DNA of 64,000 nucleotides from Tolypocladium sp. Sup5 PDA-1 (Eukaryota; Ascomycota; Sordariomycetes; Hypocreales; Ophiocordycipitaceae). Shown here piece after piece: positions 57,912 to 64,000 of the stretch. Within the stretch, counting starts at the first letter, position 1. Each line of letters begins with the position of its first letter. The notes under the pieces were generated by a model that was not told the DNA's origin, did no database searches, and saw only the letters and a list, made by a program, of their open reading frames with translations. The position numbers and the translations under genes were made by a program. Location of the stretch: assembly GCA_000750105.3 (NCBI GenBank), contig JPHH03000063.1, positions 62,001 through 126,000 on the forward strand, read 5' to 3'.

Positions 57912-59715
57912 GATGGGCGTTGGTCCTCGGCGGAGGCGGCAGAAAGGAGACGCGAGGGAGGAAGCAGATGGCGAGAAAACGGGAGAGCGAGCGCGTTGGA
58001 CAGGCAAAGGCAAAGGAGCCTCGGGGGAGTCGAGCCAGGCACAAAGGACGATGGCCAGACAGATGAGAAGTGCCAGAGCCAGCTGCTGTGTCGACGGCCA
58101 GGAAGCAGCAATGGGCGAATTAACGGCTGGGTTAACGGCTGGAGATGATGGAGCAGAGTCCCAGGCTCCCCACAGAAGGTCAGATAGATGGGAAAGGAGA
58201 GCAATTGCTCCGTCGGTACGAAGTACTCGTCGAGCCCAGGGTCGGTTGGAAAACTGGAGCTGCGGGTGGCTTGTGGTCCCAGGGTCGAGCTCTCCTCTGG
58301 TGGGTTGCGTGCGTGGCGGGAGCTTAACAGTGTGGAGGTTTGGCCTTACTCTATGGCAGTGGCTCGCCCAACGAGATGAGCTGGAAGCGAGGGGGGTTGA
58401 GGAGAGTCGAGAGACGTCCAACGCCTGTCCGGTGCTCAATTTTGGGAACGGGACGAGGACAATGGGCGAGGTTGATGAAAGAAGAAAGCCGAGCGGCCTG
58501 CACCAAGTGCCAATGGAAGGACGGTCTAAAGGCACCCGAAGAAGGGGTCGGTCGCCTGGGCTTGCTTGGGGGTCGAGTGTTTAGGTACCTGAACCTTCGG
58601 TGGCTCACGGGGTGCAGCAGGAGGCTGGTGGCCGTCAGCGTCGCATGCAGTTAGTGCTCTGTGGTACTGGTACCAGCGGCACCACCCGAGCCTGGCACCT
58701 TCGCTGCCCTGGGGGCGTCCTTGGGGACGGCTAGCCGGGGTTTGTGGAGCGCTCAGTGGACGGCCGCGGGTTCTCGACGCCTCGACCCTGGGGGTGGTTC
58801 ATGTACCGGTACCGCTGCCAGGGACCATTGACAGGACAGGTAGGCAGGCCCCGAGGAAGGGTGCCGGCCGGCCATTGTGCGGACTACCTAAGGTGGTATG
58901 TATGTACTGTAGGAGCTCGCCCAGATGGAAACAACTGGATTTCTCGCGCGGTGGCTGACTCGAGTTGCTCGCGGCGCAACCATCGAGTCAGGCAAAATAC
59001 CAACCCCCTTGGAAGCTGTCCTCTTCTGCCTGAAGCGAATGAGAGCCCGACGCTGCGACCGCCAACGAGCGTGTGCGTCTGGTGGGCCTCCCTAGATTCG
59101 TCCCATCGCCAGAATCTCGACAACAGAAAGCCATGCCAGCAGCAGCAGCCAACCAACCACCCAGTCAATTGCCCACTCACGGCGCAACCCGACGTCTCTT
59201 TTTCTTTTTTCGGCATCTGCTCTGCCAAGCCGCGCACTCTGCGTCTCCTCCACAAGGGATGAGCTCAGACGCTGCGGGATGGCAAACATGGCACGACGGG
59301 CAGCGCGCTCCAGAAGCAAAGTCGCCACACGCTGGCGGACATGTCACAAATCTCGCCCTTCCGGATTGCATCTGTCAGCTGCGCACTGTGGGCGGCATCG
59401 TACCGCTGCTTTCCCGAGGTGGCGTGCTTGGCCGTCGCCTTTTGGCCGTGCGGATGCAACCATGCAAGCCACCTCCGGGTGTACTCGTACGAGTAGATGC
59501 AGATGCGGCTTCACCCGTCGCCGCGAGCGGACACCGTTGGGCTCTGCTCTACAACCCAGAGGCGCTGGCAGCTTCCTCTGATGAGACCAGTGAGCGGAGC
59601 GGTTCTTGCATCTTGATATCCAGCCACGGAGCCTGCCTGCCATCGATACTGTGCAATGGCTGAGCTTGTCTTGGACCATCTCGGCCGACCTCCCCAAAAG
59701 GGCAGCTTTCTTTTA
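57912..59715. other. Intergenic region
   Basis: About 1.8 kb upstream of the hypothetical gene. It contains TACGAAGTACTCGT (58217-58230) and the perfect 14 bp palindrome TACTCGTACGAGTA (59482-59495). No supported gene. Confidence 0.5.
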
Positions 59716-60048
59716 CAACCCACAAGGATCACAAAGGTGAAAACAATACAAGCCCCGCAGCATGCGGTTTTGGCTATAATCGACTTAAAATTACTTCTCT
59801 CTTCTAGTGTGCGAAGGCTCCAGCTTTGTACCTTGCAAGGGTTATAATATATTAGCCTTTGTAGAATCTCATTGTAGCTCAAAGTACTCGCAATAGCAAG
59901 GAACGGCAGGGATGGCAAGGGACTGCCAGGAACAGGGCAAGTATAGGGAAATACAAGGTTAGAGCCTTCGTACGGACTACACCGGGAGGAATAAAGGCAA
60001 TAGCGTTTGTAGAATTGCTTCGACCTTCGCAATAATCCTTGTGGGTTG
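59716..60048. mobile_element. MITE with 14-bp perfect inverted ends and TA duplication (Tc1/mariner-like)
   Basis: The left end CAACCCACAAGGAT (59716-59729) and right end ATCCTTGTGGGTTG (60035-60048) are perfect inverted repeats. TA flanks both ends (59714-59715 and 60049-60050), the target-site duplication of Tc1/mariner/pogo elements. The 333 bp between them is AT-richer than its surroundings and has no coding frame of note. An internal sequence AGCCTTTGTAGAAT (~59852) is echoed by AGCGTTTGTAGAAT (~60002), so it has sub-terminal repeats too. It is non-autonomous and would need a transposase elsewhere in the genome. Confidence 0.75.
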
Positions 60049-60555
60049 TACACCTCTTCAGGCAACCCAAACCAGGTTCCCCGCAGGCATTTGGAGGCGC
60101 ATGCTCTACCAAGTGCTAATGCACCAGTCTCGATGACAGCTGCATCATCTGCATGTCTTGCAGCGTCATCTACCGAGTGCCGACTCTGGCAGCAGGCATC
60201 ATGAGTAGCCGAGGAGCTTCGTGGTCGGCATCGGATGGCGTGAGTCGTAGAATTTGGAGGTGGAAATACGTCTGCACTCCCTCCGTACGCCTTGCACTAG
60301 TTGCTCAAGCCTCGCAGTCGAAACAAAGGAATCGCATGCAAGGGATGCGAACAGATGGAGATGCCGACTTCGAGGCAACTAGTCCGTACACAGCGCTGAA
60401 ACGCCCCGCCAACGGCATATCACCGCCCCGCTAGCAAACTATCGACTCTCCCTCCCAACGTCATCAACGACAGCTTCCCGAGCTGGGCCGAGAAACAGCT
60501 TCGAGCTGATCCAACCTCTCGCTACCGTTGTACGGAGCAGCCCCAATCCGACAGC
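60049..60555. other. Promoter region of ETR1
   Basis: Half a kilobase between the MITE and the ETR1 start codon. The MITE therefore sits within likely regulatory distance. No gene is seen. Confidence 0.5.
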
Positions 60556-61871
60556 ATGGCAAGCTCTCAGTGCCTCGGCCCGCAGCTGCAGCTGCTGGCA
60601 CGAGGTATCTCGCGCCCGTCTGCGAGGCTGCAGGCCAATTGCTTGAGCAAGCTCCCCAGGGCGACCATCAGGTGCAAGTCGGGCCCATACGGCTATACGC
60701 AGGCCAAGGCGCTCGTCTACTCCAAAAACGGCGAGCCTTCCGATGTTCTGAGGTGAGTATCCTTTGAGGAGAGAACTTGTGCCATGTCTAACAGCTTCGC
60801 AGGCTTCATACCCACTCCATCTCCCCGTCCATACCCTCGTCATCCGTCCTCATCCGGTCCCTCGCGGCGCCCATCAACCCCGCCGACATCAACACCATCC
60901 AGGGCACATACGGTTCCAAGCAGCCCCTCACGTCCCTGATCGGAACCTCCGAGCCGTCTGCGGTCCCCGGCACCGAGGGCGTCTTCGAGGTTCTCTCCAC
61001 CGGCAGCCCGTCCTCGGAGCTCAAGAAAGGCGACTGGGTCATCCCCGCCGTGTCCCAGATCGGCACCTGGAGGACGCATGCCGTGCTTGGGGCGGACGAG
61101 CTCCTCAAGGTCGACAAGGAGGGCTTAACCCCGACGCAAGTGGCGCTCGTCAGCGTGAACCCCTGCACGGCGTATCGCATCCTGCGATCGTACGGCCCGA
61201 GTGCCGGCATCAAGGCCGCGCTGGGCATGCGCCCGCTCGACGTCGGCAGCGGCCAGTGGTTCATCCAGAACGGCGCAAACTCGGGCGTCGGGCGGGCCGC
61301 CATCCAGTTCGGCAAGCTGTGGGGGCTGAGGAGCATCAACGTCATCCGCGACAGGGACACGGCCGAGGCCACGGACGCGCTGAAGCAAGAGCTTCTCGCC
61401 CTCGGCGCCGACGTCGTGGTGACGGAATCACAATTCCTGTCGCGCCAATGGAAAGACCAGCTCGCGGAAATCACCCGCAAGGGCCGCGAGCAGATCGGCC
61501 TCGGCCTCAACTGCGTCGGCGGCAAGTCGGCGACGTCCCTCGCCCGCTCCCTGGGCGAGGGCGCCACCATGGTGACCTACGGCGGCATGGCGAAGCAGCC
61601 CGTCGCCCTGCCCGTGGGCCTCCTCATCTTCAAAGACGTCCGCTTCGTCGGCTTCTGGCTGTCCAAGTGGAACCAGCAGGACGTGACGGGGCGCAAGCAC
61701 ATGATTGCGGACATCCTCGGCCTCATCCGCGCTGGCCAGTTCCGCGACGTGCCCGTCGAGGAGGTCAAGTGGGACTGGGACACGGAGGAGGCCGTCCTGC
61801 GCGACGCAGCGCAGAACGGCCTGAAGGGCTTCAGGAAAGGAAAGGGGGTGTTTGTTTTTGGGGATACCTAA
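60556..61871 (+). CDS. ETR1: Mitochondrial trans-2-enoyl-CoA/ACP reductase
   Basis: Two exons, 60556..60752 and 60803..61871 (50 nt intron), give 421 residues. It catalyses the NADPH-dependent last step of mitochondrial type II fatty-acid synthesis, needed for lipoate and respiration. The N-terminal ~45 residues are a presequence rich in Arg/Ser/Leu. MECR/ETR1 landmarks of the zinc-free MDR superfamily are present: LAAPINPADINTIQGTYG (with the catalytic-Tyr region), VPGTEGVFEVL, GDWVIPAVSQIGTWRTHAV, VSVNPCTAYRIL, the cofactor loop QNGANSGVGRAAIQFG followed by NVIRDR, GLNCVGGKSATSLARSL, and VTYGGMAKQPVALPVGLLIF followed by GFWLSKW. No zinc-ligand set is present, as expected. Confidence 0.94.
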
Positions 61872-62025
61872 ACCGAGCTACCTACTTGTACAATTACTGT
61901 GGGCAAAAGAGATAGAGACAAATTCTGGGTATTAATATTGCTCGGCTGCTTCAGCGTCGCTGTGAGTGCAAAATATACACAGATAAGCCTGGACTCAGGC
62001 CAGGCCATTTGACGCCGCCACGGGC
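61872..62025. other. Convergent 3' flanks
   Basis: Only 154 bp separate the stop codons of two convergent genes, so their 3' UTRs probably overlap. Confidence 0.5.
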
Positions 62026-62775
62026 TCAGTTCCCCGCCTCCTCATCTGCCTCCAGAGGTTGGGGTGTTATCCAGAATCTAGCAAAGATGTCCACGATAAC
62101 GCTGACGAAGAGAGTAAGAAGACTTGGTCCGGGTTCCGGCTCCGGCTCCGGCTCCGGCTTGGGGTCGGGATCGGGGCTGGGGGTCGCGTGTTTGTCCCGA
62201 GTGACGGAGATGCTGCTGATGGACCCGGGATCGTCCAGCGGATCGTCGCTGTAGTATTGGTCTTCCTCGTCGAGGGCGCTGTCGCCCTCGGCCTCGCCGT
62301 CGTCGCCGTCGTCAACACACCCAGTCTCGGACCCGTCTTCGCCATCTTTCTTCCCATACTCCCTCAAGTTGATTCCGCAGGTGACCCTGGTCTGCAGCTT
62401 CTGTACCAGTTCTTCGACTTCAGACGTCAGCTCCATTCCCGGGGGCTGATTGTATGTGAGGTCGAGGCTGTCAAAGTAAGCCTCCGACCAGCCCCTCCAG
62501 ACGTGCTCTCGGGCCCTACGCTGGGCGTTGTAGGGAAATATTTTGGTGAAGGCCTCTTCGGGCGAGCATTCCACGTGCCTGTGCCCCATTATTGCGACAA
62601 GGGCGGTGGCCAGGAGGCAGAACTCTTCCCTAGGATGCAACCAGGGGCGGTGGCCACAATCCAGAACTCCTCCCTGGGATGCAATTAGGGGTTGCCTGAG
62701 GACGAAGGTGGTCGAGGCCAGCAAGAAAAAAGGTATGTAAGTGAAGACTGTCGCGTGATGTGAGGACCTGAACAT
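62026..62775 (-). CDS. Hypothetical acidic protein with PEPEPEP tract
   Basis: A single open frame gives 249 residues from ATG 62775, or 187 from ATG 62589. The central part looks globular and helical (SPEEAFTKIFPYNAQRRARE, ELTSEVEELVQKLQTRVTC). An acidic Asp/Glu stretch, a Pro-Glu repeat (KPEPEPEPEPGP, coded by a CCGGCT-type microsatellite) and a hydrophobic C-terminal segment (LLTLFVSVIVDIFARFW) follow. That segment could be a tail anchor. The first ~60 residues are hydrophobic and include a 44-bp tandem duplication that shifts the repeat out of frame, so the shorter start may be correct. I do not recognise the family. Confidence 0.45.
   Translation of the reverse strand: MFRSSHHATVFTYIPFFLLASTTFVLRQPLIASQGGVLDCGHRPWLHPREEFCLLATALVAIMGHRHVECSPEEAFTKIFPYNAQRRAREHVWRGWSEAYFDSLDLTYNQPPGMELTSEVEELVQKLQTRVTCGINLREYGKKDGEDGSETGCVDDGDDGEAEGDSALDEEDQYYSDDPLDDPGSISSISVTRDKHATPSPDPDPKPEPEPEPEPGPSLLTLFVSVIVDIFARFWITPQPLEADEEAGN
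62601..62688. repeat. 44-bp imperfect tandem duplication
   Basis: Two adjacent 44-bp units begin GGGCGGTGGCC, with about eight differences. The period is not a multiple of three, so the two copies read in different frames if translated. Confidence 0.8.
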
Positions 62776-63205
62776 GAAGATGAAGATGTCAACGCTGAGA
62801 GAAGGGGTTCGTGAGGGCAGGCATACGGCGCCACGAGAAGAGACGGGAATCAGGGCCGACGAGAAGAGTAGGAGGAGATAATAATAGGAGGAGAAAATAC
62901 CGCAAACAAATGCGACAAATAAGTGCAACTTCTTGGATGGCGAGCAAAGGCTTCGTCTCAGGACTGCGCTTTCTGCCTGAGCCGATGCACAAACTTATTT
63001 CATATAATTACAAACCCAGCTGGAAGGAGAAACGGGCTCTCGCTTTCGCCTGAAGAAGCCACAACATTTGAAGCGGTTTCAATCTTGCTGTGAATCGGCG
63101 GTGCTGATGTTGCCCGCAACGAGAGAGGCAGAAACACCACGCACTAAGCTCAAGGCAATCTACTCAATTCATCATAAGGTATCATAAGCTCGCCGCCCTG
63201 CTTTC
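62776..63205. other. Intergenic region
   Basis: Upstream of the acidic hypothetical gene and downstream of VPS34. It is A-rich on the plus strand. No gene is seen. Confidence 0.5.
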
Positions 63206-64000
63206 TCACGCCCGCAAAGCCTGCGCCCACTCGTGCAGCTTGTCAATCACCACCGGCGCAAACGCCGTCAGCGTGCCCTCGATCACGTTCCCAAAGTACA
63301 CAATCGCCTCCTCCTCGGTCAGTTCCAGGTGGAACCTCTCGCGCACCTTCATCACCGCCTTGTCCGGCTCGAGGCGTATGTCGGGGATGTTGGCGTGAAC
63401 CATGAGGCTAAATAGGTTGAGGATTAGGTTCGACGACTTGCGTAGCGCCGTGTACGCCAGGAAGCAGTACTGCTTGAACATTTGGTAGTGGTCCGAGTTG
63501 ACGCCGCCCATGCACTCGACCATTTCCTTGGAGAGCTTCATGACGGGCGCAAAGGGCTTGGGGTCACGGCCGAGGATGAAGCCGAAGTCGGCGTGGAAGA
63601 AGTGGCCGTCCGGGGCGAGGAGGAGGTTGTCTAGATGGCGGTCGCCGACGCCGAGGATGTAAGTGATGACACAGTAGCCGGCGCACGACTTGACGTATGT
63701 GTCGAGCGTTTCCTGACGAACCCCGAGGGGCTGTCTATCGTCGGGGTTGTGGTGCCTGAGGTAAGCCAGAGCTGGGTTGGCCTTGAACTTGCCAACAATG
63801 CTCGACAAGCTTTGCGACTGGACAAATTGGGAGGCGCCGGCTGTTGTGCTCGTCGCCAAGATCTTGTACGGCGTCAGTTTCAGATCCAGATTCTCTTTTT
63901 GTAGCAGTTGGTCCATGAGCGTGATGATCTGGATCACCAGCTGGTCCTGCCTCAGATCGTCACCCAACTTGAAGATGATGGGATAGGAACTCCCTGTAGT
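63206..64000 (-). CDS. VPS34: Phosphatidylinositol 3-kinase VPS34, C-terminal kinase part (cut by window end)
   Basis: The frame is open to the right edge, so the N-terminal C2, helical and first kinase parts lie outside the window. The visible 264 residues start at SSYPIIFKLGDDLRQDQLV. The catalytic loop GVGDRHLDNLLL and the activation-loop DFG in FHADFGFILGRDPKPF are intact. The C-terminal MVECMGGVNSDHYQMFKQYC and the end VIDKLHEWAQALRA are typical of class III PI3K, where the C-terminal helix binds membrane. Vps34 makes PI3P on endosomes and autophagosomes together with Vps15 and Atg6. It is highly conserved and essential for vacuolar sorting and autophagy. No introns are seen in this part. 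Confidence 0.95.
   Translation of the reverse strand, partial: TTGSSYPIIFKLGDDLRQDQLVIQIITLMDQLLQKENLDLKLTPYKILATSTTAGASQFVQSQSLSSIVGKFKANPALAYLRHHNPDDRQPLGVRQETLDTYVKSCAGYCVITYILGVGDRHLDNLLLAPDGHFFHADFGFILGRDPKPFAPVMKLSKEMVECMGGVNSDHYQMFKQYCFLAYTALRKSSNLILNLFSLMVHANIPDIRLEPDKAVMKVRERFHLELTEEEAIVYFGNVIEGTLTAFAPVVIDKLHEWAQALRA

Noticed and set aside
60061..60125. tRNA-like A-box sequence on the minus strand (TAGCACTTGGTAGAGCATGC)
   Set aside because: No matching B-box and neither the acceptor nor the anticodon stem pairs, so a tRNA gene is not supported.
60764..61915. 383-codon open frame on the plus strand
   Set aside because: Off-frame reading of the ETR1 second exon; Arg/His/Pro-rich and without motifs.

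Overview
This window is nuclear DNA of a filamentous ascomycete, most likely a Sordariomycete close to Hypocreales. The evidence is short introns (mostly 50-80 nt) with GTAAGT-type donors and CTAAC-type branch points, C/G-ending codons, a Zn2Cys6 regulator, HET and NACHT-WD40-type relics, and fungus-specific families (AreA GATA-like domain, RRT8/EI24, DUF7728-like). No database was searched. Exon junctions were worked out by hand from splice consensus and reading phase, and every spliced model given here sums to a whole number of codons.

Left part (1-20 kb): the 3' end of a basic serine-rich protein with a recurring M/L-R-x-S-L/M-R motif; a convergent gene with an AreA GATA-like domain; a gene-poor 5 kb; a polyol-type short-chain dehydrogenase with a mitochondrial-looking leader; then a divergent leucine-catabolism pair, isovaleryl-CoA dehydrogenase (-) and methylcrotonyl-CoA carboxylase beta subunit (+), sharing a 350 bp promoter. 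These two enzymes act at adjacent steps of leucine breakdown in mitochondria. Next is a large single-pass membrane protein with one EGF-like module.

Middle part (20-48 kb): an L-rhamnose mutarotase-family gene, a membrane protein with a His-rich lumenal region and a PPxY tail, and a 1760-residue secreted Ser/Thr-rich mucin-like protein built of several repeat families. A HET-domain pseudogene with about five frame breaks follows. After it come a divergent RRT8/EI24-like membrane protein and LanC-like protein, then a 6 kb gene-free stretch ending at a Zn2Cys6 transcription factor.

Right part (48-64 kb): a gene-free stretch running into a small gene graveyard (chromodomain-like, collagen-like and NACHT-WD40-like relics, 50.8-52.3 kb). 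Then come a BOR1-type borate/anion transporter, a second short-chain dehydrogenase, a conserved hypothetical protein, a 333 bp MITE with perfect terminal inverted repeats and TA duplication, mitochondrial enoyl reductase ETR1, a hypothetical acidic protein, and the C-terminal half of the VPS34 kinase domain, cut by the window edge.

Apart from the leucine pair, neighbours look functionally unrelated, as is usual for a fungal core chromosome. The most unusual material is the mucin-like protein, the MITE, a dispersed family of short palindromes around TACTTCGTACGAAGTA and TACGGAGTA, and the decayed incompatibility/transposon/collagen-like fragments.
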